A stretch of DNA of 64,000 bases from Pomacea canaliculata. Taxonomy: Eukaryota; Mollusca; Gastropoda; Architaenioglossa; Ampullariidae. Location: assembly GCF_003073045.1 (NCBI RefSeq), contig NC_037591.1, positions 22,973,319 through 23,037,318 on the forward strand, in the 5' to 3' direction. Shown here in pieces: positions 37,201 through 48,582 of this stretch (positions are counted from its first letter, which is position 1; each line of letters begins with the position of its first letter). A model generated the notes under the pieces. It made no database searches, was not told where the DNA came from, and worked only from the letters and a program-made list of their open reading frames with translations. The translations under genes were made by a program, and so were the position numbers.

Positions 37201-40200
37201 AGTAACGATCATGTTCTTGCTTGTTCTTACCGAAAATGAGCAGATCGTCAATGTCACAAATGACATTTTCATGGTTCGCCAGAAGTTGAGACATTCGTCG
37301 TTGAAATACTTCTGGCCCTGAACTTATCCCGAAGGGTAAGCGTGTATAACAGTACCTTCCAAAAGGTGTGATGAAGGTTGTTAACTCCTGACTTCCTTCA
37401 TCCAGTGGAAGTTGATGGAAACCCTTTTTGCAATCAAGCTTTGTGAACATTTTTTGCTCCTGACAGCTGGGCTAACAGTTCATCTGTTGACGGTAACGGG
37501 TAGTTCTCTCTGCGAACTGCTTCATTTAGTTTGCTCAGATCGACGCAGATTCTGACTCTCTCGTCGCTCTTGGGCACCACTACTATTGGGCGCACCAATC
37601 ACTGGGCTTGGTGACTGTGCGAATCACTCCCTGTTCTTCAAGTTGATCCAATTCTGCTTGACTTTCTGTTTCAAGGGCAAAGGTAAGCGTCTTGGAGCTG
37701 CTACTGCATATGGAACAGCTTGTTCTTTCAAACGAATCTTATAAGGATCTTGTAGACTTCCTAGTCCTCTGAAGAGTTTTGGGAATTCTTCCTTGTACTG
37801 TTTTTCGTGGTCTTCTATAACTGTGTTGATTCTCTCAATCAACTTCAACGCTGTAATGGCTGGTCGACCTAGCAATGGTTCTTCAAGTGTTTTTACGACA
37901 TACACATCTTGCAGTGTAGAGACATTCTTGTATGTCAGTTTTGCCTTGAACATGCTTCCACAGCTATCTCAACACGACCTGGACCATACAGTTTCTTGCG
38001 CACTTTCTGCAATGGTCGCTTGGCTGCTGGAACTGCTGTCTGAGGTACGACGGTAACATCAGCTCCGGTGTCAAGCTTAAATACATTCTCTGTGTCTTCC
38101 ATCAGGAGACTGACTTTCCAAGGATCTGTTGTCACACTGCCACAATCATACCCATGTAAGCTTCTTCGTCTTCTTCTTCCTCTTCCACTGTGTGAATCGT
38201 AGGAGAACCTGAAGAGCGACAGACTGCAGCGTAGTGACCAATCTTGGAACATTTTCTGCATTTAGCATTCTTTGCAGGACAACCATCTCTGTTGTGGGAA
38301 CCTTTTCCGCATCGAGAGCATGGCTTAGTCTCTGGTTTTCCCCGAAGACCTGGCTTCGTACCGCAACGAACTTTTCGCTGACCTTTCTGAATCTTGTTGA
38401 TGGTTTTCTCAACTGTATTCTCGCTGTTGCTTGCCAACATCGAGTGTGCTTGAGTCTTGGACGTCTCATGAGCTCTGCAAATTTCTATTGCTTCTGGAAG
38501 CTTGAGTGTTTTCTTCTGCAACAATTTTTCACGCATAGTGTCATCTTGAACACCGATCACAAGTCTGTCACGAATCATGCGGTCAACATCTTTGAAATCA
38601 CATGATTTTGCTAACTTGCGTAAAACTGTGACGTAAGTATCAACTGACTCATCCTTGTTTTGGTTTCGGCTATGAAACTTGTAGCTCTCATACACTTCAT
38701 GTGTGCTACCCAAACAAAAGTCGCTGAACTTGTCGATGACAGTCTCGATATCTTTGTCGTTCTCCCCTTCTGCAAAGGATAATCCTTCATAGATTTCTTG
38801 TGCGTCCTCACCAATGCAAGCTAATAGAACTGCACAACGATAAGCTGAATCTTCTTTATCAAGGCGCGTAGCTACCTCATAGTTCTGCCACTGACGAATA
38901 AATTTTTTCCAATTTACTTCAATGTTAGAAGACAAATCCAGCTTTGAGGGAACAGGAACGTTTGCAGTGAAGTGTTGTCTCTGATGTGTCTCCGCCATCT
39001 TGCGAGAAATGTCACTTTGCGAACGTACGACGCAATATTTCAAAATGAGAAAAACGTGCCCACCTGAAAGTTTCTGGAGAAATCACACAGCTAGCACTTT
39101 GCTGCTCACTTCTGACACCATGTTGTGTTATTGGTTTGTGGGTATTAGAGGTGGCACTCATTAAACTGTCCAGTTAGAAAACACACAAGAGACAGCTTCA
39201 TGTCGGCTCCCGCCCAAGTATATTTAAATCTCTTAACCGGAACTAAACCTTTTACGGATTGTTCATTTTAGGAATAAGGCCAACACTTGCCTTATGTCAC
39301 AGTAGTCATTGACATGCGATGTCATCACATGAATATGTGGAGGGATCGCGGTATGTACTTACATGCAAATTACATGATGATGATGATGATGCCATTTCCA
39401 CTGCAACACGCAGTGGCTGCAAGTGATATCCTGAGGCAGTTGAACCCTGGCCGGGATGGACCCTGACTGAGACCCGATGTAATATCGTGTTGCCGACCCG
39501 TCCGACAGACGAAGCACGTGCTTATCGAGGCACTCCTGAGTAGCCTCCCTTGAGACACATAACGCATTTTTTTTTTTTCATCCAGAGCAAATAAAAGTGG
39601 GACTAGGAATCAAATGTGCTCCCTGAAGCAGACTTTAGGCGCCCTCTTGCGAGTTTTTTCTTTTCTTTCTTCTTCCTATCTCCCCACTTCTTCGACAGAA
39701 AGGATAAATGTCTTTGGGGAATGTAAATGACTTATTTCTTATTTTAATCTCAGACAAAATAACTGTAGACGCCAGAAAAGTTTAGTTAAAAAGGAAATGC
39801 CTCGCTGGGTGTGTGATTGTTATAATGGGTTACGCTGCGAAATGGAGAGATAAAGCTTTCCAATGGCAACAGTGCATGCTGTAGTTTGTCTTAAAGCCAG
39901 ACTTTATCATCCTCGACTTTAGACTTTGGCTTTGTATTCATTGGAAACCAGCAATAAATAAATACAGTGGGAACCAATGTCCTGAATCATTGGAAGTTGC
40001 TTCCTGTAAGCAAATAACGTAGGAAACCCTCTTCCCACTGTTTTATCCCCTTACTCCTTTCTCCCCTGCACTTCATGTCGGATTGCCAGGAGGAATTTGG
40101 AATGTCATTGGATTCTCTCAGTCACGGCGAACCGTGCGACCGCATCCTGCCGCCTTCCTCATGGCGGTGGTCCTCTCTGGCGCAATGCTGGTTCTTTCTT

Positions 40201-41312
40201 CTCAACAAAAATTATGGGGAAACGTAGGTGGTTCTTCCAGGGCCGCCGAGAGCCAGCTCGGGCCCCGGGACAGACCTCTCCGGACCCCTTGTACTTGTAA
40301 TCGTAAATTATTTTCCCAGTATATAATGTATGTTTACAATTCGAATCTCAATATCTACACTCAAACTCAACTTCTGCATGTGTAATGCTTGGGTGTTCTG
40401 TCCTTAGACCTTTCTTTAAAAGAAAAAGAAAAGGAGAAGAAGAAACAAAAAATCTACTGACCAAGGCCGGGCCCCCTTGACAGCCGCGGGCCCGGGTACA
40501 CCAGACCCCCCTGTCCCCCCTCTCGTCAGGCCTGGGTTCTTCAAATATTAAGTGAGAACGGAAAGATCACAAAGACAGAATGAAATTTCGAAAATCTATA
40601 TAGATGATGCAAGTTGAACATTGCCAAAAGATGAGTGTCAATCAAGCCGAATTTTTATTTTCACTCTTCACTAGATGGCAGACATGATATTCGCGAGGAG
40701 CATGCTGCTCTTTAGAACGACTTTTTAAACTTACATTTTGGGGTTATTTTGCGGGCAAATCTTAAACTCGAACCAGCCAAGATGGTTGGCAGTAACCTCG
40801 ACGATGACATCGATTGTCTGTCCCTGTTTGTAGACCCTGCTGATTACCCCCGTGGCGTACTTGCCACCAGCCTCGTTTTCGCGCGGACCCTGGTAGGGAT
40901 CGCCACAGATTCCACACTTGCCTCCGTGAATGCCATGTTGGTTCTGAAGTGGAAAAAGTTCAGTGGATGAAAGATTTGTTGGTGTCTTTCATAGTCTTAA
41001 GTCACACATGGCTACGGTAACTATTCACATGGCAATGAAAATATCACACAAATTTAAAAGTCAGAGTTTTCTTTCACTGTACTACAAAGCGTTAAGAAAG
41101 TTCAAGAGACTTTTAGCACACGGGAAATACACCAACACGACCAAGCTTACCCAAAAGCCACCACAGGACAAGGCATTGTCGTCGTCGTTTCTGGGAGTGT
41201 TGAACCCCTCTCTCCACATCGAGGATCTGGACGGTGGTTCCATCAGACGACCATGCCCGCAGGCAGATGTCAGAAGATCCAGAAAAACCACCAAGAATAA
41301 AAATGAACACAT
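34289..41312 (-). CDS. AA15-family lytic polysaccharide monooxygenase, secreted (copy 2, transposon-loaded)
   Basis: Minus-strand paralogue of copy 1 with the same exon plan: exon 1 41312-41151, exon 2 40943-40735 (209 nt, identical in length to copy 1), exon 3 39548 to about 39390, exon 4 34584-34289 ending in TAA. Signal peptide MCSFLFLVVFLDLLTSACG precedes HGRLMEPPSRSSMWR, so the brace histidine is again the mature N-terminus; the second is in TANHLGWFEF. GGKCGICGDPYQGPR, QWKW, NSWGVDPDGT and EEFYGCADVAIS are present, and the Cys-rich tail ends CPQGLCACP. A six-unit ATG/CAT microsatellite lies where copy 1 has HTG and its exon 3 donor; a GTAAGT follows at about 39360, but joining there does not keep the frame as written. 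Intron 3 carries a Ty3/gypsy element, intron 2 a hAT MITE, and a Tigger-like element lies upstream. The gene may still work or may be decaying. Confidence 0.8.
34714..34718. repeat. 5-bp target-site duplication GTAGT (left)
   Basis: GTAGT directly precedes the left LTR and recurs at 39302-39306 directly after the right LTR, as expected for integrase-mediated insertion of a Ty3/gypsy element. Confidence 0.85.
34719..34899 (-). repeat. 3' LTR of the Ty3/gypsy element
   Basis: 181 bp, beginning TGTGACATAAGG and ending AACACAACA in element orientation (TG...CA ends). It is identical to the copy at 39121-39301. Confidence 0.92.
34900..34913 (-). other. Polypurine tract of the Ty3/gypsy element
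   Basis: On the minus strand AAAGAAAGGGAGA directly precedes the 3' LTR, the expected place for plus-strand priming. Confidence 0.7.
39103..39120 (-). other. Primer-binding site of the Ty3/gypsy element
   Basis: On the minus strand TGGTGTCAGAAGTGAGCA starts immediately after the 5' LTR. A TGG start is the usual complement of a tRNA CCA end; I cannot name the tRNA safely. Confidence 0.65.
39121..39301 (-). repeat. 5' LTR of the Ty3/gypsy element
   Basis: 181 bp, identical to the LTR at 34719-34899, followed on the plus strand by the GTAGT target duplication at 39302-39306. Confidence 0.92.
39374..39391 (+). repeat. (ATG)6 microsatellite at the exon 3 edge of AA15 copy 2
   Basis: Six ATG units, CAT on the coding strand, directly follow the QWKW codons of exon 3. 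In copy 1 the same place reads HTG and then the splice donor. The repeat therefore occupies the expected exon-intron junction. Confidence 0.85.
40238..40534. mobile_element. GC-rich non-autonomous hAT-like MITE in intron 2 of AA15 copy 2
   Basis: Ends CAGGGCCGCCGAGAG (left) and, on the opposite strand, CAGGCCTGACGAGAG (right) form imperfect inverted repeats. They are flanked by a perfect 8-bp duplication GGTTCTTC at 40230-40237 and 40535-40542. The 297-bp insert has no coding capacity and its ends are far richer in GC than the intron around it. An 8-bp duplication with CAGGG-type ends points to hAT. Confidence 0.75.
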
Positions 41313-41518
41313 ACTTGATTCTTCTCTTCCACGATTTCAATAGCAACAAGGAGTTGTCATTAAATTAGTTGCACTTTCTCCTCCACTCGTCTGTTTTACG
41401 AAGACATTCACCTGAACCTCTTTTCTTTAAAGAGATATCTTGCTCTTTCTCTGTTATCGTCTTAGTTCTTTCTTGTGACTTCCCAAATCGATGTACTTAT
41501 ACAAAAACCTTCATAATA

Positions 41519-42390
41519 CAGTGATACCTCGGTTCTCGAACGCCTTGACTTTCGACCAAATCGGTATTCGACCAGGAAATTCGAGAAAATTTTGTCTTGG
41601 AATCCGAACAAATATTTGGAACTCGAACATCCGAAGGTCCGAGATGAGCCGAGTTGAGCCGAATGGCGTTCATTGGGCCCAGCGCGCGTTGCTTGCGTCA
41701 TCAGTGTGAGTGCAGAGAGAGAGAGAGTCACGTTTTTGTGGAGAGAGTCATGAAATGTGTGCAAAAGGGGCAGAAATCGCAAATTTTGTTGAACAACATC
41801 ACCCTGATAAAGTGGTAGCAAATAGAGCAGTTAACATTTTTAATGACAATGTTATGTCCACTTTCCGCAAAATTTTGCAAAGGAGAAAAAAACAGCAAAC
41901 AATTGACAAATTCTTCCGTAAAGAAATCAGACAAGCAACTGCAGAGCAAGATTCTGATTCTCCTCAGCAAAAGATACAGAGAACAGAAACACCCGAAGAG
42001 CAGTTACCCTCTGTTTTTATTGAAGAGGACTCCCCTTCAAAACAATAACCATCCCCCTTCCCTCCTCCCTCCACATTCATTCCCTCCTGCCATAAAGTTT
42101 GGTACAGGTACAGTAAATGAAACACAATTTACTGTACTGTACAGTACATTTTATTTATTTATTTATTTTGTTTTAATAAATACACTTTTATTTCTTATTT
42201 CTTGTTGAGACTCATGTTTTTCTACATATTATATACAAATTAGGCCAGTAAATAGGCATTTTCTGGGGCCTGGAACGAATTAATCCAGTTTCCATTATTT
42301 CCTATGGGTTTCATTGCTTCGGTTCTCGAACAATTTGGTTCTCGACCGTCCTCCCGGAACGAATTATGTTCGAGAACCGAGGTATCACTG
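41519..42390 (+). mobile_element. Internally deleted Tigger/pogo-type DNA transposon, 872 bp
   Basis: Both ends read inward CAGTGATACCTCGGTTCTCG, perfect for more than 20 bp, and the copy sits between TA dinucleotides (41517-41518 and 42391-42392), as for Tc1/mariner-superfamily elements. Inside, 41710-42048 codes the end of a Tigger-like transposase: EMCAKGAEIANFVEQHHPD, ANRAVNIFNDNVMSTFRKIL, QQTIDKFF, ending EEDSPSKQ. Only this C-terminal piece remains; the DNA-binding and catalytic parts are gone. The element starts 207 bp upstream of the start codon of AA15 copy 2. Confidence 0.88.
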
Positions 42391-44848
42391 TACTGTTGTC
42401 GTGAACTGGGTACCAACGGGTGGACTATATTTTGATTGGTTATATCAACAGGGAAGACGACTGTCATTGGTCATTGGCAGCAAGATGTCAGACTCGCAAC
42501 CAAAGTATGGCTCGAAGGTAAGCATCGTATTATTAAATTCATGGCTACTTCTGGGTTTATGCACCTGACCTCAGAAATGTAGCCAGGTGAGATTTCTACA
42601 TTCAATTTCGAACTGTTAGAATCCTCACAACAAAGATGAAACCTGCTTACAAACTTTTTAAAAAAAATTCTTCTCGTTTGAATTTGAGATTAAGCGAAAC
42701 TTAAGTGTTCTTACTGGATACTTCGTTTTTGGATTTTTATTTAAATTTTTGGTTTTTAATGAAGGTACTGTATTCAGTAACTTCAATCACCGTTGGTGAT
42801 AGTTATGGCTTTTACTGATAATTTTCTCTTTTAGTAAATATTTTTAATGGTATTGTTTGATTGATCTTTCTTTCAGAAAGAAAGAAGGAAAATGAATGGA
42901 TATCCAATTACTTCTGTTACTGGGACTATTTTGAAAGCAGTGCTAGGTTAATATATAGTCGTTTAAAAACTATTTCGGGCCGATATTTCCAAAAATATTT
43001 TATGTTTGGACACAGCCCTATCGAGGTTTTTCAGCCACCCTGACTTTTAAAAAGTCAGTTTAACAAAACATCACCGGGGATCAGAGACGGGTGTGGCCTT
43101 TGATGTCAACTCACCTACCGAGTGTTTGCCCAGCTTTTTCTGAAACTGTCATGTTATCACTAACGGTTTGTGGCTGGGGCCTCGGTTTTCAAACTGTATG
43201 AAGGTATGACGGGTGGTTCGCGAGCAACATGCGGCAAAATAACAGATGCGGGTATATGTATATTACGGGTATGTAAGCTGTCATTGCTGCGGGTGGAGCA
43301 TGTGGCCATATTCACAGCCCTGAGGCAGGAATGTCCTGGTGTCAGGATATAAAGCCATTAAGTGAGCGCCAAGAATATTAGTATATATATATATGGTAGT
43401 TGGGGTTAGGGTTGGGAGTTGGCTGTTTGGACAATTCATATTTTCGAAGGTGGTACTCGTCTGGAAAAGTTTGAAAACCGGGGTACTAGGGCGATGTCGG
43501 TGGAGAAGCTCGTGAGTGATAAATATCCGTTGTCTGGGCTAAGTGCTTGTGAATCATAATTAAATAAGGAGGAGAGAGGGAAGGGTTGTGTGGGTTTGGG
43601 ATGGGGAAGGGGAGGAATTAGCAAGTCACTAACTGTTTTTATTTTTATTATGAAAGATTTATTTATATTTTTTATATTTTATTTTTATGATATTTTATTT
43701 ATTAAAGATTACTATCTTTTTCTTATACGTGTATATATTTTTATGATTTTTTAAAATTAAAGACTACAATCTTTTTCTTATTTATATATATATAGGAAAT
43801 ATAAGAATAGTGATCTGAACCATCCGTGATTTCAGACTATCAAGGGATCTGCATGTTTTAAAAATATTAGAACAGAAAAATTCGACATTTTAAGAAGAAA
43901 CAAAGAAATCCAATGAAACAATGCAAGGAAGGGACGTTGTGACTCGGTGATAAAGAACTCTTGATAACGGCTTAGTACGATGACACATTGTTGACATTCG
44001 TGTGTCACCAGGATGTGGTGACCCATGGCAGACCACGAATGCTTTGTGGAACTGTTGTACCTACTGAGGTTGCTTAGGTTGCTCCCGATGTCAGCAGATA
44101 CCAGTATACAAACAATCTCTTCCACACAAGCTCCGGGTGTACTGGGACCAGGGCTCCATGGGTGGGTTGGTGGCTTTCAGAAGTCGGTGGAGACGTGTAT
44201 ACGGGTATTTCTGACTGCCATACTATGGATGGGGCATGGGAGGATGGGGTGGCAAAGTCCTACTCACTGGCGTCCCTGGGGGGAGGTTCCTAGGCTTGTT
44301 CTGCTGAAACAAATGTCGTGTCGGCACGTAGACAGTTATCTGTCCTGACCCTAGGAGTGGTCGATAAGACAGAAATGTATAAGGATGATCTGATATTTGG
44401 AAATAAAAAAATGTCTGACATTCCTATTAAATGTTATGACAAGATAAATCTCTGGAGAGTCGTCCTGATTCTATCTGTTGTAAACTAAGTGTGAGTACTA
44501 TATCAGAGGAGTGGCCTCGTCACGTGTACGATATAAATGTAGACAAACCAGGGTCTGGCACAGTCGATCCCTTAGTAATGCTGGACTCATATCCTAGTTT
44601 TGTGAATGATCGCAGAGAGATAACTCACACCCATCAACCCTGGCAAAGGACCGTTCACAGTGGAATGTCACTGGTACTGAACGCCTGCGTGAGCAGCAAC
44701 AGCAGTAAACTCGAGTAAGGAGGACCTCCCCTCCCTCCTAAGTTTTACAAGGTATTTTCTTTCAGTAACTTTTGCCTATGGCCATCGCACACGAGAGTCA
44801 AAGTCATGAGACTGAAGCTGTTGGCGTAAACTTTGGTGTCTTCGTCCC

Positions 44849-44849
<1 letters not shown>

Positions 44850-44925
<76 letters not shown>

Positions 44926-44928
44926 GCA
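44850..44928 (+). repeat. (ATC)n(AGC)n compound microsatellite
   Basis: About 17 ATC units pass directly into about eight AGC units. Either strand would code long single-residue runs (Ile/Ser or Asp/Met), but there is no surrounding gene. Confidence 0.95.
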
Positions 44929-47743
44929 AACAATCAAGCAGCCAGCAAACCAGAGGAGGACCACACACCCCCTGACCGTTGTCTGACCATGCCTCAGGTG
45001 GGAGGGGGAGAGACCGTTTCTCTCGTCTAAACAGCTGCAGCCAGCCCTCGGAGTTGTCTCCCCCGTCTAGCCGTCTGATGTAACCGTCGAGACGGTTCAT
45101 CTGCCACTGACGTCATTCACACTTCCGCTGGGCAGCTGTTAACGCTTTGCTCGCTCTCGCCACTTAAAGCCGTCCACCCTACACAGCTCGGCCATAAAAG
45201 CCTTTACACAAAGTCCTTCTAAGTGTTCTCTGGCTTGAGTGATGCGCTTAATTCTAGGCAAGTGGGCGATTTTCTTGTTCCACTTAAAGGGTACCACGTG
45301 ACCAGGATGCTAGACAGCTTCTCGCAGATTTGCAGATACTCTTGAGTAACAGGATTCAGCGTTCTTGCCATCAGAACCCAAAAGCATTTGGGAACTTCTG
45401 TCGAGCTGTAGTTTCAATGTTGATTTGTTTTTTTACCCTGCACCGATACTGAAAGAGATTATATAAAATATTAAGGAGATGCAGCAACTGCAAGCTGATG
45501 TCTTATTAGAGCTTATTTTTGCTAGCACCTTAAAAAAAGTACTCCTTTGTATTGTATTGTAAGCAAACAAGCAAGACACCACTTAGACAAGATGACCAGA
45601 ATTTCTGAGTGGAGGACTGACTTGCAAATTCTGTGGTGATAAACATGGCGCCGCTCGCTCAATTGACAAGAAAAAAATTCAACATCAAGGAAATCTATGA
45701 CAGGAGCATGTAACAAGAGATGAGGTGACTTCAGTACTTCTTGTTTGTTGTCTCAGTCTTTTTATGAAAACAGCCGCCATTCAATGTGCATACAATCATA
45801 TAGACAGAATGCCACAGAGAACTAAAAGCATTTATGGATGTACATAGCATTAGGACCAATAACAATGTAAACAAAATAATTACTGTTATGCTACCTTAGC
45901 CACAAAAATAGAAATCAAGTAGTTTTCAAATGTTTGATGATACTAAGTTTGTAAACGTTACTTATCTCAGTTGACGTGGCTAAAAATGTTCTTGATGCAT
46001 AGGCAGAAGTTTTTCAGTTTATAATCACCTTACCTTCATTTTCAGTCATCATGCAAAAGCTGTTCTAGAAGCTAGGATTAAACACCGAGACTACCAATGT
46101 ATTATCAATCTTTTTCCAGCATACTCCTGTAAATAGGGAAGGAAAGGGGTTACCATGGTTTTGGTGACACCCAAAGCAAAGAGTGTCCTCAACAGAATTT
46201 CATGGCCTTTCCAGTAATCGGCCCAACGATTGTTGCCGGTGACTACCACATCTATAACCGATGGAGGAGACGCGGCAACTGTCGCTGGTGTGCAAGACAA
46301 GGACGTCTGTGTGCGAGGAAAGGCCGCCGGCAGCAAGCAGCACACGTGATGATGTCGCCTGATTATGAGGCTACGATGCTGCTGCTGCTGTTGTTGACAC
46401 TCGTGTGCGATGCCCTTAACTCTCAGCTGTTTATCATCTCTGACAGCAGCTTCATCTTCTTCGTGTTTTCCAGCCTCCTTGGCAACTTTCTCGTTCCTAC
46501 TTAGAAATTCACGTGACCGGGGAGGCAGCTCACCCTGACGTTTTCTCTAGGTGGGGGTCGGGGGTCGTGGGGTGGGAATGGAAGAGTTGAGGGCCCACTC
46601 TGGACGTCTCCTGCAAGACCTTCCGAAACAAAACCTTCCAGAACCTTCCAGAATAACTTTGGAGAACATAGCGATGGCTGGAAGTTTACGACCCGTTTCA
46701 TTGCGCAATAATTCATGTCGCCACCATCAGCAGCTATGACTTCACTGTCGTCTGCCCTCCACCATCCTTCTGTACACGGGAGCGGAGGAGAAAGCTGGAA
46801 GCGGAGGGTTGCCGCCATATTGTAGCAATAGTCAGCATTTATTATTTTCCTTACATAAAAGAACAAGTCCAACTTGCTGCTTCAATATCTTTCTATATGG
46901 AGTTCTCTCTTTCCTTCTTGACAAAAGGAAATTCGTCCTTTTTCTGGAGTTTATTTGCTTTCAACAGTATTTTCTGTTGTTTCCTTTGTTGCATGTGATT
47001 GAAAATTTTGTTTTTCCACAGGCAGATATATATAGAGAAAAGATATTCCAGCCGTAGTTTGTTTAGAAGAGAACTAATAAGCCAGGGCGAGGGAGGTATC
47101 GACCATTTGATCACAGAATCCTTTTCGCCACTCCAGCCCTTCATCACACGATAACATGCAATCGACTGGGACAGAAGTCATCGACCTTTTCAACCTTCCA
47201 CAGTGGGAAAGGGGGGTAGCTTCCCCGTCTTCCTCCCCTGCACTTCGACCCCAGTGAAGCTATGCTGCACTAGTCCTGCCCTAGCCTGCCGCACCGCAAC
47301 GACCGTCAACGTCTTTAACCGCGCGCAGCATGCGAAGTCAGCGGGCAAGGATTCTCTCAAATCTTCAGTCCATTATCACCAGCTTAGTTTGTCCTATACT
47401 CTACCCATCCCCGCCCAGTGCAAACCCTCCCAGCCGCCGGAGTCTGTGAGCTTCACATTGATTTTCAGGCTCTCTCTATCCGCACTCAGAGTGATTGAAA
47501 GTATTCAGTTCGTCCCTCGTCCCCCCTCCAGTCCCGCCACCAATCCACAACTTTTGCCCAAATCAGACCTGCGAGGTCTCGAGGGTAGAACTATTGCACA
47601 GCATAGCCTGCCTGGGTCCTGGTACGAGCTTTTGTGAGGATTTAGCTCTCATTTATCTGAGTCTTGACAATGCAGTGTGTAGAACTGGGTTATCTACTGG
47701 GTCATCACTGCACTGAGTGTAGACAAGGATGTCCATGACACAT

Positions 47744-47903
47744 GTGTGGGCCACAGTGGGTTGGGAGTCCGCCATGCTGTGGACCAAAATGAACCACGTG
47801 ACCTGTCTGTCACACCGTGTGGGCCACAGTGGGTTGGGAGTCCGCCAAGCTGTGGGCCAGAATGAACCACGTGACGTGTCTGTCACACCGTGTGGGCCAC
47901 TTT
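47744..47903 (+). repeat. 73-bp tandem repeat, about 2.2 copies
   Basis: GTGTGGGCCACAGTGGG starts at 47744 and 47817, and GTGTGGGCCAC again at 47890, a period of exactly 73 bp with a few differences between copies. Each full unit contains a CCACGTGAC E-box. No coding role is apparent. Confidence 0.85.
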
Positions 47904-48495
47904 GGTCCTGCTGGGCCAGAGCCTGCAGGTACTTCTTGCTCCATCATGCCTGTAGCTTCATTAACTTTCTGTAATGCACAGTCCTCCGTTATCGCATTTT
48001 TCGTGCCTCGCTCCGCAGTAAAGGCCGCCATGTTGATTACACTCCTCATGTGTCCTCCTCCTCCTCCCCTAGTCTTCACGTCCAGGCTACAGAGAACAAA
48101 TTCCGAGTCCCGAGATTGAAGGCCCATCTAGAAGCTCTTTTGGTAATTATGGGTTGTGTATTTGTGTGTGATATATGTGCAAGCGCATGCGTGTGGAGCT
48201 GGGGTTTAGGGCGACGATCAGGGTGATATGACACTAGCTATACTTGTTGATGTTGGCGGGTTTAGACTATAGCTTTTGTATTATTATTTTGTGGAGCATC
48301 AAGTGCAGAAAGAGACTTCGTGTTTGTGATTTCCAAGCGATTGCATATGTAGTGATGATGAAAGATGTCGCAGCAGTTTCATCACTACAATCGTAGTCTC
48401 AGTTGTCGTGGATTTCACTGTTGTTGCCGTATCATATGTTGTAACATTAAAAGCAGAAAGGAGCGGTCATTATTGCATTAGCCAAACGTCCATGC

Positions 48496-48515
48496 AAAAA
48501 AACAACAACAACAAC

Positions 48516-48582
<67 letters not shown>
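48496..48582 (+). repeat. (AAC)n(AAT)n microsatellite
   Basis: A short AAC run followed by more than 20 AAT units with one interruption. Confidence 0.95.

Larger units (their letters stand above)
34719..39301 (-). mobile_element. Ty3/gypsy-type LTR retrotransposon, 4.58 kb, recent insertion
   Basis: Fossil element with coding parts on the minus strand, the same sense as the AA15 gene it interrupts. Parts in element order: 5' LTR (right), primer-binding site, gag region about 39.04-38.1 kb with a zinc-knuckle CCHC (CRKCSKIGHYAAVC), an aspartic protease with LDTGAD, reverse transcriptase/RNase H about 37.9-36.5 kb, integrase about 36.3-35.0 kb, polypurine tract, 3' LTR (left). The gag and RT resemble the Mag/K02A2.6-like part of Ty3/gypsy. 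No envelope-like gene is seen. The coding part is broken in several places, about half a dozen. The two LTRs are identical over 181 bp, so insertion is very recent. Confidence 0.92.

Noticed and set aside
43383-43430. TTAGGG-like sequence GGGGTTAGGGTTGGG suggesting interstitial telomere DNA
   Set aside because: Only about two degenerate units next to a (TA)n run; far too short to call telomeric.
44745-45100. Open frames with long Asp, Met, Ile or Ser runs
   Set aside because: They are translations of the (ATC)n(AGC)n microsatellite.
47203-47637. 144-residue open frame as a gene
   Set aside because: Sequence is low in protein-like character, has no splice support and no recognisable domain; likely a chance frame.
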